From an uncultured Flavobacterium sp. (GTDB lineage Bacteria > Bacteroidota > Bacteroidia > Flavobacteriales > Flavobacteriaceae): a stretch of DNA of 64,000 nt. Location: the NCBI RefSeq assembly GCF_946478785.1, contig NZ_CAMLDD010000001.1, forward strand, positions 124,001 through 188,000. Direction: 5' to 3'. Position 1 is the stretch's first letter. Each line of letters starts with the position of its first letter. This document shows positions 52,987 to 62,337 of the stretch, in pieces. Made by a program: the position numbers and the translations under genes. The notes below the pieces were generated by a model that saw only the letters and a list, made by a program, of their open reading frames with translations, did no database searches and had not been told where the DNA came from.

Positions 52987-54615
52987 TTAAACTTTTAATA
53001 AAACATCAGCAATCTCACCAATAAGTTTGGAGTTTTCCAGAATTACTAAAGATTCTTCGTCTTCTGAATCTGTATCATCTGCATCTGATTCAGCGTCCGC
53101 ATCATCAACTTTTTTATCTCCGGCAGCTCCTGTATATCTTTTTAGGGTTGATAATCTGGATTCTAGAATTTTCACAAGGTTTATTAAATAGTCTTCTGCA
53201 GTTTCTATAGAATCAATTAATAATTTGAGTTGTGCCTGTGATGATTTGGATATCCATCCATAACCTACGTGATCACCCAATAAGCCTTGCTCATTTAAGT
53301 GCGTAAAAAATGCCTGACAAGCCATGCACGCTACCTTTGTACCTCCAATTTCCTGTATTTTTAATTTTGTATCACGCAAACTGGCAAGAATGGCAGATTC
53401 TGCATGAATATTTTTTTTATTTTCAGGAACCCGAACAGGTTTTAAAGAATGTGCTCTTGCAAATTTTCTTGCGCTAGTCCCTGAAAGGCGCAAACTATTT
53501 TGCTTATTATCCGTTAATAACTGCCTTGATATTTTTTTAATTATAGTTTTTTCGGTATCGCCTTTATCTATTTTTATTTTATCTGAAAAAGCTCTCTTAA
53601 TGACATATTTTCCACGGCTATTTTTATATCTTAATGATTTGGCAATTCCTTCAATTCCACTGACCCTTCTTCGAATGCTTATCGGCCGTATATTGGTTTT
53701 ATAATAATCACCTAATACCATTGCTTTTTTTCCTGTAATTTTTTTATTTGCATTAGATGTATTTCCGGAAATATAAATTGTCTCTGAAGCATCTAAGGCT
53801 GATTTTACTAATGCAGTTTGTATTTCAGGGGTTACATTATTTTTTTGCATGGCATTTACAAATTCTTTAACCATTGAACTGAAATTGGCCAGCCTGGCGT
53901 CATCTTTTGAAATTTTCATACTGTCAGTAGTAGGAAGTTCACTTATAAATACTGCCGGATTCATAGGAGTTGTTGAAATATCTGTACTGAGTTGGGCTTT
54001 TATTTTATGAATATCCTGAATTTTTTCGTTGGCTTTGGTTATTTGACCATTAATTTTTTTCATTTGTTGGTCAAATTTCTCTTTACTTTCCTTTGTTCTG
54101 GCAGTCTGAACGATTCGTTGGAATATTGGCTTTTTTAGCGATATTTTTTTATTTGAATGAGCTGAATTAAGACCAGCAGCTTTACCTCCCATAACATCTG
54201 CCTCATTCTCCAAGCCTTTATCATCATTAACATTCACCTTTCCCTTCATTTGAAAAGTAGGTTTTACCCGTCCTTGTTTTTGTTGCACTACATGCCAGGC
54301 TTCATGTGCCAGATGTTTCTCCTGTCCGGATGCCACATGAATATCAGTTCCCTGAGCATAGGCATGAGCATTTAATTGTGCAGGTTTATCAGAGTTGTAA
54401 TGCACTTTTACATCATCCATAGAATGACCTGAAAGATTTTCTATTCCGGATTTTAAGTTATCCGGTAAACCAGTATTGTTTACTTTTCTTTGTAAAATAG
54501 AAGCAGGACGATTGTCTTCTAATTTGATGGTTTTATTTTGAATATTTTTCCCCACCAAATTATCAGCAACAGATTGTGTTTCATTTTTTCCTGTTATGTC
54601 GTGAATGTGTTTCAT
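52987..54615 (-). CDS. eCIS cargo: DUF4157 plus nucleotide-deaminase-like toxin domain
   Basis: A 542-residue protein. The leader (residues 1-44, D-N-R-P-A-S-I-L-Q-R-K at 34-44) is followed by DUF4157 (about 48-145) with H-E-A-W-H at 104-108, the HExxH zinc motif, and N-E-A-D at 137-140. The middle part is helical. H404-A-E406 and C430-M-A-C433 match the zinc-binding H-x-E and C-x-x-C of the cytidine-deaminase fold; I-Q-E-I-G-G-T-K-V-A before the CxxC is the expected strand. The protein ends in an acidic tail (505-522). DUF4157 proteins are known companions of eCIS. I infer a toxin that deaminates a nucleotide or nucleic acid in the target cell. Confidence 0.82.
   Translation of the reverse strand: MKHIHDITGKNETQSVADNLVGKNIQNKTIKLEDNRPASILQRKVNNTGLPDNLKSGIENLSGHSMDDVKVHYNSDKPAQLNAHAYAQGTDIHVASGQEKHLAHEAWHVVQQKQGRVKPTFQMKGKVNVNDDKGLENEADVMGGKAAGLNSAHSNKKISLKKPIFQRIVQTARTKESKEKFDQQMKKINGQITKANEKIQDIHKIKAQLSTDISTTPMNPAVFISELPTTDSMKISKDDARLANFSSMVKEFVNAMQKNNVTPEIQTALVKSALDASETIYISGNTSNANKKITGKKAMVLGDYYKTNIRPISIRRRVSGIEGIAKSLRYKNSRGKYVIKRAFSDKIKIDKGDTEKTIIKKISRQLLTDNKQNSLRLSGTSARKFARAHSLKPVRVPENKKNIHAESAILASLRDTKLKIQEIGGTKVACMACQAFFTHLNEQGLLGDHVGYGWISKSSQAQLKLLIDSIETAEDYLINLVKILESRLSTLKRYTGAAGDKKVDDADAESDADDTDSEDEESLVILENSKLIGEIADVLLKV
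54191..54479. repeat. Direct repeat encoding DUF4157, copy 1
   Basis: This segment is nearly identical to 55545-55833 (offset 1354 bp, no gaps seen, with an identical core of well over 100 bp). It encodes the DUF4157 domain of the deaminase cargo. Such high DNA identity between two otherwise different proteins indicates recent duplication or gene conversion. Confidence 0.85.
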
Positions 54616-54742
54616 ACACTTTTTTCATTTGTTAGTAAGAAGTAAAGTCTAACAGAAGGATATATTTTAAAAAATGTTTATATCAAATGTTAATAGATTT
54701 TTTTATCTGGCTGCTATGAGAAATTTTTCATGATTTATAACA

Positions 54743-56002
54743 TTATAGTAAATGTGATGATTCATTTCTTTCTCCCATTTTTCTGATTTTTCCATCAAGT
54801 TTTCGTATTAGTATTTCTAAAGTAATAGCTAAAGGCAGCGCTGCTACATGTACAGATGCAAAAGCATGACCACTAGCAATTTCTGTAAGTATGTGATACA
54901 AGCTAACTGTCCACACACCGGTATTTACTGCAGCCATAAGCAACGAGGTTAACTTAGGTAATACAGTGCTTTGTAGCCAACGAATAGAAACATAAGCTCC
55001 ATATAAAATACCGGCAATATCAATAGCAACTTTTAATCCCCAGGGAACACCGGGCAGAGAAAGAAAATGTTCGGCAATAACAACTGCACCAACTGTTCCT
55101 GCAACTCCAAGAACACCCAAAATAGCATATTTACTTAATGTACTTTTAAGTTCACTTAGGTATTTCTTAGCGACCTCATGTGTAGTTTGTAACCTTTCAA
55201 TAACTTCTTCTCGACTACTTACATTAATATCTATAGCAGCGATAGCTTCTTGAAAACCTTGATGTATAGCTCTGATTCGTTCATCTTGTGCTACAATTTG
55301 AGCAACATATTCTTTTGAAGTTTTTCTAAGCCAAATACCAGTTCCTTTTTCTTCTTCTTGTTGTCCTTCTTCGTTTAATTTTGGAGCCCAAATAGCACTT
55401 ATAACCGGGCCGTAATGATAAATATTTCCTCCTGGAGCATATTCATAAAACAAACCCTGAATTACACTTGGAGCCAAAGGGCGTTTGGTAAGAGGTTGAT
55501 TAGGAGAATTTCCGTAAGATTTCATTTGCAATGCTTTCGCCCCCATAACATCCGCCTCATTCTCCAAACCTTTATCATCATTTACATTCACTTTCCCCTT
55601 CATTTGCAAAGTAGGTTTTACCCGTCCTTGTTTTTGTTGCACTACATGCCAGGCTTCGTGTGCCAAATGTTTCTCCTGTCCGGATGCCACATGAATATCA
55701 GTTCCCTGAGCATAGGCATGAGCATTTAATTGTGCAGGTTTATCAGAGTTGTAATGCACTTTTACATCATCCATAGAATGACCTGAAAGATTTTCTATTC
55801 CGGATTTTAGATTACCAGGCAGACCTGTATTATTTTTCCTTTGAATAACAGATGATTCCTGAGCGGTAGCTTTTTCAGACAGTTTTTGCTGCACAATAGA
55901 ATGTTGCCGATTATCTTTTAACTGAACAGCAGTTTTGCTGCTATTCGTATTTGCAGCAGTAATTTCGGTCTTATTTTCGGATATTTTTTTCTGATGTTGC
56001 AT
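54743..56002 (-). CDS. eCIS cargo: DUF4157 plus hydrophobic C-terminal domain
   Basis: A 419-residue protein. The leader variant [11 protein letters not shown] lies at 30-40, with a second V-I-Q-R-K at 52-56. DUF4157 (about 58-155) has H-E-A-W-H at 115-119 and is almost identical to that of the next cargo gene. Residues 200-290 are charged helices, then three to four hydrophobic segments follow (about 293-311, 324-345, 352-372 and 380-400). That layout suits a membrane-inserting or pore-forming toxin, or a membrane-targeting domain; I cannot tell which. It is the first cargo gene behind the structural genes. Confidence 0.75.
   Translation of the reverse strand: MQHQKKISENKTEITAANTNSSKTAVQLKDNRQHSIVQQKLSEKATAQESSVIQRKNNTGLPGNLKSGIENLSGHSMDDVKVHYNSDKPAQLNAHAYAQGTDIHVASGQEKHLAHEAWHVVQQKQGRVKPTLQMKGKVNVNDDKGLENEADVMGAKALQMKSYGNSPNQPLTKRPLAPSVIQGLFYEYAPGGNIYHYGPVISAIWAPKLNEEGQQEEEKGTGIWLRKTSKEYVAQIVAQDERIRAIHQGFQEAIAAIDINVSSREEVIERLQTTHEVAKKYLSELKSTLSKYAILGVLGVAGTVGAVVIAEHFLSLPGVPWGLKVAIDIAGILYGAYVSIRWLQSTVLPKLTSLLMAAVNTGVWTVSLYHILTEIASGHAFASVHVAALPLAITLEILIRKLDGKIRKMGERNESSHLL
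55545..55833. repeat. Direct repeat encoding DUF4157, copy 2
   Basis: Partner of the segment at 54191-54479. The repeat covers the DUF4157 coding region from the L-P-x-N-L-K-S-G start to the E-A-D-V-M-G end and stops where the two C-terminal domains diverge. Confidence 0.85.
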
Positions 56003-56020
56003 CTTTTCAGAATTTATAGT

Positions 56021-56578
56021 TTAATCAGCAATCAATGTTACATCCACAGGTCCAATAGCTCCCGAATAATCAATTGCCGAACAAAAAGGATGATGTTGAA
56101 TCATTAATTTTAAATCTTCAAGCTTTCTGTCAAAATAGGGAAGTACCACTTTTTTTCCTGTAAGGAGTTGTACTAAATGTTCATTTTTTAAGGGATATAA
56201 CTTAAATAAAGGTTCTCGGATAGTATAAAAAGCATCATCTTCATCATCAGCCATAAAATTATTTGCATAACAGTTTTGTATTTCTTTTTTGTGTGTTTTG
56301 AGCAAGAGATAAACATGCATTTCAATTTTATTCAGCAGGTTGTCAAATATTTTTTCATTTGTTTTTACAATCAGATAAATGGTTTTGGATGTAATCAGAT
56401 ACCCTTTAATTATGAAATCCTTGTCTTTAGTGCAATGATTTAAGGTCATTGCAATTAGGGTATTTACATAATTTAAATCAAATTTTTTGCTCCAGTTTCC
56501 TATCCTAAGTTCTATTTTATGTTCGTGTAAACGCTTTTCGATAGTTATGGATATAGATTTGTCGTCTACCTTTTTCAT
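56021..56578 (-). CDS. Small unknown protein of the eCIS locus
   Basis: A 185-residue protein, alpha/beta in appearance. No family is recognised. The stretch K-G-Y-L-I-T-S-K-T-I-Y-L-I-V-K (about 58-72) weakly recalls the catalytic region of IS200/RAYT-type Y1 transposases, but the H-x-H and Tyr signature is absent, so I do not propose that. It starts 1 bp after the AAA+ gene stop and ends 18 bp before the first cargo gene, so it may be a cargo-specific chaperone, adaptor or immunity protein. Confidence 0.65.
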   Translation of the reverse strand: MKKVDDKSISITIEKRLHEHKIELRIGNWSKKFDLNYVNTLIAMTLNHCTKDKDFIIKGYLITSKTIYLIVKTNEKIFDNLLNKIEMHVYLLLKTHKKEIQNCYANNFMADDEDDAFYTIREPLFKLYPLKNEHLVQLLTGKKVVLPYFDRKLEDLKLMIQHHPFCSAIDYSGAIGPVDVTLIAD

Positions 56579-56579
56579 A

Positions 56580-57974
56580 TCAATTCATTTGCGTTACACT
56601 AATTGTCCGGTTCTCTTTTTTAAATTCACGTCTTATCCCTTCCAGCAAATCCCGTTTATTAACAGCAGTTTCGTTTTTTTGTATCGCTTTTAAGGCGCAG
56701 TATCGTAACACATTGATAATTGCTCCTCCTGCGAGTTCATACTGCTCTGCAATATTTTCTAAATCAATTTCCGGATCTAACTGACATTTTCCTGAAAAGG
56801 CATTTTTCCATAATAACAGACGTTCTTCAGGACCTGGCATCGTAAAATGAATCATGGATTGAAATCTTCTAGAAAAAGCTTCGTCCATATTTTCTTTTAG
56901 ATTGGATGCTAATATGACAACCCCTGGAAAATCTTCAATTCTTTGCAGCAAATATCCCGTTTGCTGGTTGGCATGCCTGTCATTTGATGATGATGCACTG
57001 GTTCTTTTGCCAAAAAGGGCATCGGCTTCATCAAAAAACAAAATCCAGTCTTTATGTTGTGCCACATCAAATATTTTAGAGAGGTTTTTTTCTGTTTCTC
57101 CAATATATTTTGATACAATCATTGAAAGATCAACCCTGTAAACTTCCCTATCTGTGCTTTTTCCCAACAAGGAAGCAGTCAGGGTTTTTCCGGTTCCCGG
57201 AGGCCCATAAAAAAGGGTTCGATAACCGGGCTTAATTTTATTTTCAAGTCCCCATTCTGTCATAAGGGTTTCCCCATGATGCAGCCACGCATTGATTTCC
57301 ATGATTTGTTCCATAACATGATTTTCTAAAACCAAGTCAGCCCAATTTAAATTGGTAGAAATTTGCTGAGCCGGAAAGGAAACACTATGTTCTAATTTTG
57401 GCAATATTCCGGTCATGAAATAATGCAGCCAACGCTCGTTAATCGAAATGATCTGATTTAAAAGAGGCGTATTAGATTCTGTAGTTTCTAAAATTAAAAC
57501 CTGTTCTCTGGAGAGAATATTGGTTGCGCTGAGAACATCGAGCATTTCCATCCTTAATTCCGGATTAACAGCAGTGATTAAAAAGGAGAAAGTCTGGCCA
57601 GTGGGCAAAAAACCACTGTGATTTTTGTTTACAACTCCACCAAATTCAGTAAACCCACGGTCATACATGGCATTTTTGCTAAAAAAAATATCCAGTGCTT
57701 CAGGCTTTATCTGAGGTGCAATTATCAAAGCAAGGCAAAGTCTCTCCAATTGGTTAAGATTCCATTCTTTCAGTTTTTGATAATAAGGACAGTTTTCTTC
57801 CCTTTCATCAATTTCCGGAAACGGAATATCCATCCAATGGTTTTCATGCCCTTCCTGAAGCAAATAACTGCAGATAACCTGATCGATTACGCTCTGCAGC
57901 CAGTCCATTTCTTTGTACAAAACCAGAATATTTTCTTTAGTTTCCATAGCTTTCAAATAGTTTTTCGATGTCAT
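56580..57974 (-). CDS. eCIS-associated AAA+ ATPase
   Basis: A 464-residue ATPase. An N-terminal domain of about 200 residues is followed by an AAA+ module: Walker A G-P-P-G-T-G-K-T at 257-264, Walker B I-L-F-F-D-E-A-D at 311-318, and S-R-R-F at 368-371 as arginine finger. This layout is that of the AAA+ protein in Afp/PVC-type eCIS loci (Afp15), thought to assist assembly or end maturation of the particle. The start overlaps the preceding gene by 38 bp; an alternative ATG at 57947 (M-E-T-K-E-N) would reduce this to 11 bp and is equally good. Confidence 0.88.
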   Translation of the reverse strand: MTSKNYLKAMETKENILVLYKEMDWLQSVIDQVICSYLLQEGHENHWMDIPFPEIDEREENCPYYQKLKEWNLNQLERLCLALIIAPQIKPEALDIFFSKNAMYDRGFTEFGGVVNKNHSGFLPTGQTFSFLITAVNPELRMEMLDVLSATNILSREQVLILETTESNTPLLNQIISINERWLHYFMTGILPKLEHSVSFPAQQISTNLNWADLVLENHVMEQIMEINAWLHHGETLMTEWGLENKIKPGYRTLFYGPPGTGKTLTASLLGKSTDREVYRVDLSMIVSKYIGETEKNLSKIFDVAQHKDWILFFDEADALFGKRTSASSSNDRHANQQTGYLLQRIEDFPGVVILASNLKENMDEAFSRRFQSMIHFTMPGPEERLLLWKNAFSGKCQLDPEIDLENIAEQYELAGGAIINVLRYCALKAIQKNETAVNKRDLLEGIRREFKKENRTISVTQMN

Positions 57975-58860
57975 CTAAACTGCTATCAGCCCATTTAAAA
58001 TATAATAATGCGGTGTTCGGATTCAATTCATTTGCCTGCAGCATATCCAAAAAAAAGCCCTGTGCATTTTGCATCGTCATTTGTGGACTGTAATCAGTAT
58101 CATTATGAAAATCCGAATCAAAAAAAGCATCTGTCCACTCACTTGAATTATAGGTTTTGTTTAAAAAATCACTAATAAAATAAGCAAGTTTATCCTCTTG
58201 CACTACGAGTTTTTTTGCCTTAAAATAAGCCGGTTTCCTTTTTGTTTCACGATGGTAATAGTCGATATCCTTAGACTGGATTGTTTTGGTGTTGTCATGT
58301 CCGAAAATATCAACCAGCCCAAAGTTTTCCTCATCGCTTGCCAGTTCCAGTTCAGCATTTGCTTCGCCTGCCACAGCCAGTGTAGTGCTTGTCGCAGTAG
58401 CGCTTTCGGTCACGATGTACAGTTCCCGAAAAGAGAATAAGGTTTGCGTAAGTTTTATAATTAATTGCTGTTGGATATTATTCCAGTTTTTAATTTTTAC
58501 GGATTCAGGTTCTTCGGACCTAAAAATAAAACTTCCCTTATTCGCAAAAGCAAGTATCTGTTTGCTAAATTCAAATTGCCCTTCAATAGCACTATTTCCC
58601 AAACCTCTTCCTGCATAGGGTTTTGCAATGCCGTCACTAAAATTCCAGTTTGATGGATTCAGTTTAATTCCAGGACTTATATCAACATCTTCGGGAGCTA
58701 CGATACCATTTCGGTATAAATTTCCCAGAAGGGTAATAGTACCGTTTTTAATTTGGAAATAATCACCCGGGAAAAAGCTTTGATTTAATGGTTTAGCAGG
58801 CATAAAACCACCTGTTCTCAAATAAAAGTGCCTGTAATAATTTTTATAAATTAAATCCAT
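57937..58860 (-). CDS. Unknown eCIS-locus protein overlapping the AAA+ gene
   Basis: A 307-residue protein without a recognised family. The N-terminal 100 residues are rich in Gly, Asn and aromatic residues, with F-F-P-G-D-Y-F-Q-I and W-N-F-S-D-G, and look like a beta-rich fold. The middle has an Ala/Thr-rich stretch (S-A-T-A-T-S-T-T-L-A-V), and the end is acidic and helical. It lies between the coiled-coil genes and the AAA+ gene, in the same direction, and overlaps the latter by 38 bp. Position suggests a particle component (baseplate, spike or fibre accessory). Confidence 0.65.
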   Translation of the reverse strand: MDLIYKNYYRHFYLRTGGFMPAKPLNQSFFPGDYFQIKNGTITLLGNLYRNGIVAPEDVDISPGIKLNPSNWNFSDGIAKPYAGRGLGNSAIEGQFEFSKQILAFANKGSFIFRSEEPESVKIKNWNNIQQQLIIKLTQTLFSFRELYIVTESATATSTTLAVAGEANAELELASDEENFGLVDIFGHDNTKTIQSKDIDYYHRETKRKPAYFKAKKLVVQEDKLAYFISDFLNKTYNSSEWTDAFFDSDFHNDTDYSPQMTMQNAQGFFLDMLQANELNPNTALLYFKWADSSLDDIEKLFESYGN

Positions 58861-58925
58861 AAACTAAAAGTTAGCTGATTATGTCCACTGAACTTTTTAT
58901 TGAAGAACAGTGGACAATTTTAATG

Positions 58926-59753
58926 TTAAGAAGCCAGAGCAGCAGCGTTTGCAGCAGCCAAAGCAGCCTGTAGGGATTTAAGCGCAACCTGAGCTTTATT
59001 TAAATTGATATTCGCTACATTCAGTTGTCTTGTCGTTTCATCATTTGCTTTATTTGCTTCGAGATAATTGGCTTTTACTTCATCGTCTGCTTTGTATATC
59101 AGGGCTTGTACTGAATTATTTCCATTTAAAGTGAAGGGATCTTCCGGTGCTGTTTTTCCGGTAAGCGCCAAATAAAGTGTTAAGGCCTGTTTTTGCTCAA
59201 GGGCTGTGGATGCCTCCGATTCGAGGGATAGGAATTGTGCGGCAAATATTGATTTTAAAGCAATTAAGGTGAGTGCGATTGCGTTATTGGAATCAGTTCC
59301 GGCTGTATTTATTTTGGTTATCAGATCATCTGAAATAAGCGGGTTTAATGATTTTTTGCGAATAACGAGATTAGACAGTTTATTAATAATCTCTACAGAA
59401 TAGATAAGTTTATTAATCAGGACTGTTACTTCTTTTGCAATTTCTGCTGTTGCATTGTTTGCCACAGTCATTTTTGTAAAAGCAATTTCAGAGTTTTCAA
59501 ATAAATCCAATGCGTTCTGAGCTACCTGATCTACAAGTTCTTTGTTGCTTTTTGCCTGAGTTCTTGAATTTTCAGCGTCCAGTAAATAGCCCTGATATTT
59601 TATTGATTTTTGATTTAAGGAAGCAACAACTGCTGATTGCTGATCAACAACAGCCTGAGTGTCTGTTACCTGAGAAGTCAATAAATCGATATCTGATTTT
59701 TTCTTTTCGCTAATTCCATATCTTTTTGGATTTGAATGCAATATAGTTTCCAT
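58926..59753 (-). CDS. Coiled-coil protein of the eCIS locus
   Basis: A 275-residue Ala/Asn/Leu-rich helical protein. Long heptad-like stretches run at about 20-130 and 215-270, with a very Ala-rich end (A-A-L-A-A-A-N-A-A-A-L-A). No signal peptide. It starts 10 bp after the 838-residue coiled-coil gene and shares its style of composition, so both may assemble together, for example as a fibre, a sheath accessory or a cargo scaffold. Homology to a named eCIS component is not recognised. Confidence 0.65.
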   Translation of the reverse strand: METILHSNPKRYGISEKKKSDIDLLTSQVTDTQAVVDQQSAVVASLNQKSIKYQGYLLDAENSRTQAKSNKELVDQVAQNALDLFENSEIAFTKMTVANNATAEIAKEVTVLINKLIYSVEIINKLSNLVIRKKSLNPLISDDLITKINTAGTDSNNAIALTLIALKSIFAAQFLSLESEASTALEQKQALTLYLALTGKTAPEDPFTLNGNNSVQALIYKADDEVKANYLEANKANDETTRQLNVANINLNKAQVALKSLQAALAAANAAALAS

Positions 59754-59763
59754 ATTTTAGAAT

Positions 59764-62280
59764 TTAATTGGTTAGTATTTGTTGGTTATTGGTGATGGAA
59801 AAAGTGAAATATTCCTCATTTTCCCAATCTGATAAATTGTTATTGTATTGCTTTTTGCTCGTTTCAGCTCCTTTATAATAAGACAGGATTACAGGTATGT
59901 ACAATTTATTATTTATTAGTGCATTACCAAAGTTGTCTGTAGTTGAAGGATCAATTTTAACTTCGTAAGTCAGCGAATTTGCTGAAGATTTAACGGCAGT
60001 GATATAATTGCCAGAAGGAACGTTTTCGGCCAATTTTAAATTGAAGAAAAAAGCTTTTGTGTTTTTGATTTGAGCTTTTTTTCGGGAATACATTTTTTCA
60101 AGTCCAATATACAAATGGTTCAGTTTAGTTTGTGCCATTTCCAGTCTTAAATTAATCTCTGTCCCAAGCAGGCTATAATTGTTTTCATCATTTTTAATTC
60201 GGGCAGTTTCAGCTTCCAAATTTCCCTTATCAGCTAAATCAAGAGATTTTTTTTCCTGCTTCAGCTCGTCATTTTTATTTGAAATTGAATTTAATTCAGA
60301 CTCATATTCCTGTATTTCATTTTCAACAGACGCTATTTCTGTTTTTAAAACAGATTCCTGAATGGATTCTTCAAAATTGTCAAGATCATTTTTTGTAAAG
60401 CTATTTTCGCTGTAAGGCAAAAACATACATCTGTATTCTGTAATTGGATCATCATCCTTATTCACAGTAAAATTTACAGCAAGGGGAGAAAGTATTGGCA
60501 GGCCAAATTTAGGATTATCCTTTTTTTCTGGTTGTTGCACAATGTTAATGCCTTTTATCGCTTTTAGTGTTTTCTTTAAACTGAAAGTCTCTGATGGAGC
60601 CGATAAAAAATCATCGTAAGTGTTGATTCCTTTTTTATATTCATCTGTAAATACAGTAAGAAGGAAAATCACATATTTCTCGCCCAAAACAATCATTTCG
60701 TTATCTGTATCCATCAGATCCAGCATGTTGATGGTTTTAAAAACGTCTTTCCTTTCTTTAAAAGCGATTTCGGCACTTTTAAGATCATTTTCATCAGTAG
60801 CAAATAATATTTCGGCTTCCGATAATTCATTTTTAGCATTGACTACATTTGTGTTTGCAATTTTTAAATTATCTGAAGCTACTTTAACAAAGTCAGTTGC
60901 TTTTGTTTCGGTAAGTTTGGCAATATTCAGCGATTGTGCAATGGTGTCCTGATCTCTGGCTGCTTGTGCAGAAGCTCTGGCTGCTTCCTTATCATCAGGA
61001 TTTTTTTTAGCATGTTCAGCTGCTTTTGCTGCACTCTGTTTGGCCGTATCCAATTCTTTAGTTAGTTTGGTAATGTTGTTTCTCGCATGTGTAACAGCAG
61101 TATCAGCATCACTTTTTTCTTTGGTTGCGAGTACCAAAGCTTCATTGGCTTTGCTTAAATTGTCTTTTGCCTCAAGAGCTTTTTGTCTGGATTTCCTTAG
61201 ATTGTCTATTGCCTGAAAGCGGGTTTTGTAATTAGAAAGAATGGTCTGGCTTGTCAATAAATTTGCCTTAACAGGACTACCCGCAGGAGGAATCAAGTCA
61301 GCCAGCGGAATTATCTGAATATGCTGAAGCGCATTCCCTATCAACTCCTCAGCTGCTGATGCTGAAAAAACAGACTTTTTACTATCCTTGACCAAAAACA
61401 GGTTGTAACTTTTTACAGGATTATCCAACCCAAGCGGCGGTGTATTTGTTCCTTTTTCATCGGTATCAAATGGTGCTTTGAAATAGTTAAATGAAACTTC
61501 ATAAGTGTTATTAAAAACTTTAGGGACATCGACTCTTAAATTATAATTAAGGCTTTTGTTATTAAGCAGATAAGCAACTTTTGCAGCTTCTAATTCTACT
61601 TTATTCGACTCGATAATTCCCTGAGCCGCTTTTGTATTTACACTCGCAGCCGCTTTTGCGTCATTGTCGGCGGCAAGGACTGCAGCTGTGTTTGTAAAAT
61701 TGGTATTGGATACCTGCAACAGGCTGTTGATTGAAGTATCTGTAGCTTTAGCCTTATCCTGTACGGTTGATGATGCCACTTCGGCAATAGCTGCAGAAGC
61801 TTCCATCGCATGCTGAGAAGCCACTTCGGCAAGATAGGCGGTTCGGTTCATCAGATTATAAGCTTCAATGCTTTGCTGGTAAATTTGGGTACCATAATCT
61901 GCTGCATTAATGATACTGAAAATGCTTCCCATGTCACTCGCCAGCCGTACAATTGCATTGGCAGCAATCTGAATATTGGCCGCACTTACAGCACCATTGC
62001 TTACCGACTGTAAAGTATTGGTGTTTTGCTGGGTGGCAGACATTAAAAGATTTGTAGAAATATTTTTGGTTTTAACCGCCTGTTCCTTTACTGCTTGTTC
62101 CAGATTGTATTTTTTTGTTGCCAGTTCAAGTTTGTTATCGGCAATGATTTCTGCACCTTCGGCATAATAAAGTGTAAACATGGATGAATTCAATTGGGAT
62201 TCCAATTTTTGCTGATTCATTTCCTGGCTTTCTAATGAAGCCAATACACTTGAATGTAAATTTTCACTGTAGCTGTTCAT
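59764..62280 (-). CDS. Large coiled-coil protein of the eCIS locus, unknown role
   Basis: An 838-residue protein. Residues 1-230 are Ala-rich helices, 245-320 a beta-rich segment (Y-E-V-S-F-N-Y-F near 270), 345-520 a long coiled coil with Ala/Lys/Asp heptads, 520-650 a mixed region, 660-740 a second coiled coil, and the C-terminus (about 750-838) a beta-sandwich-like domain. No catalytic motif is seen. It lies directly behind the tape-measure gene. Its long-rod architecture would suit a tail fibre or a lumen-filling structural protein. Neither is demonstrated. Confidence 0.7.
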   Translation of the reverse strand: MNSYSENLHSSVLASLESQEMNQQKLESQLNSSMFTLYYAEGAEIIADNKLELATKKYNLEQAVKEQAVKTKNISTNLLMSATQQNTNTLQSVSNGAVSAANIQIAANAIVRLASDMGSIFSIINAADYGTQIYQQSIEAYNLMNRTAYLAEVASQHAMEASAAIAEVASSTVQDKAKATDTSINSLLQVSNTNFTNTAAVLAADNDAKAAASVNTKAAQGIIESNKVELEAAKVAYLLNNKSLNYNLRVDVPKVFNNTYEVSFNYFKAPFDTDEKGTNTPPLGLDNPVKSYNLFLVKDSKKSVFSASAAEELIGNALQHIQIIPLADLIPPAGSPVKANLLTSQTILSNYKTRFQAIDNLRKSRQKALEAKDNLSKANEALVLATKEKSDADTAVTHARNNITKLTKELDTAKQSAAKAAEHAKKNPDDKEAARASAQAARDQDTIAQSLNIAKLTETKATDFVKVASDNLKIANTNVVNAKNELSEAEILFATDENDLKSAEIAFKERKDVFKTINMLDLMDTDNEMIVLGEKYVIFLLTVFTDEYKKGINTYDDFLSAPSETFSLKKTLKAIKGINIVQQPEKKDNPKFGLPILSPLAVNFTVNKDDDPITEYRCMFLPYSENSFTKNDLDNFEESIQESVLKTEIASVENEIQEYESELNSISNKNDELKQEKKSLDLADKGNLEAETARIKNDENNYSLLGTEINLRLEMAQTKLNHLYIGLEKMYSRKKAQIKNTKAFFFNLKLAENVPSGNYITAVKSSANSLTYEVKIDPSTTDNFGNALINNKLYIPVILSYYKGAETSKKQYNNNLSDWENEEYFTFSITNNQQILTN

Positions 62281-62337
62281 AATTGATTTTTTTAATGATT
62301 AAATTTTTATTTTAAAGTATTTATAGTTTGAAATGAT

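Noticed and set aside
56021..56578. Possible IS200/RAYT-type Y1 transposase
   Set aside because: One short segment looks similar, but the HxH pair and catalytic tyrosine are not found and the gene is embedded in an eCIS operon.
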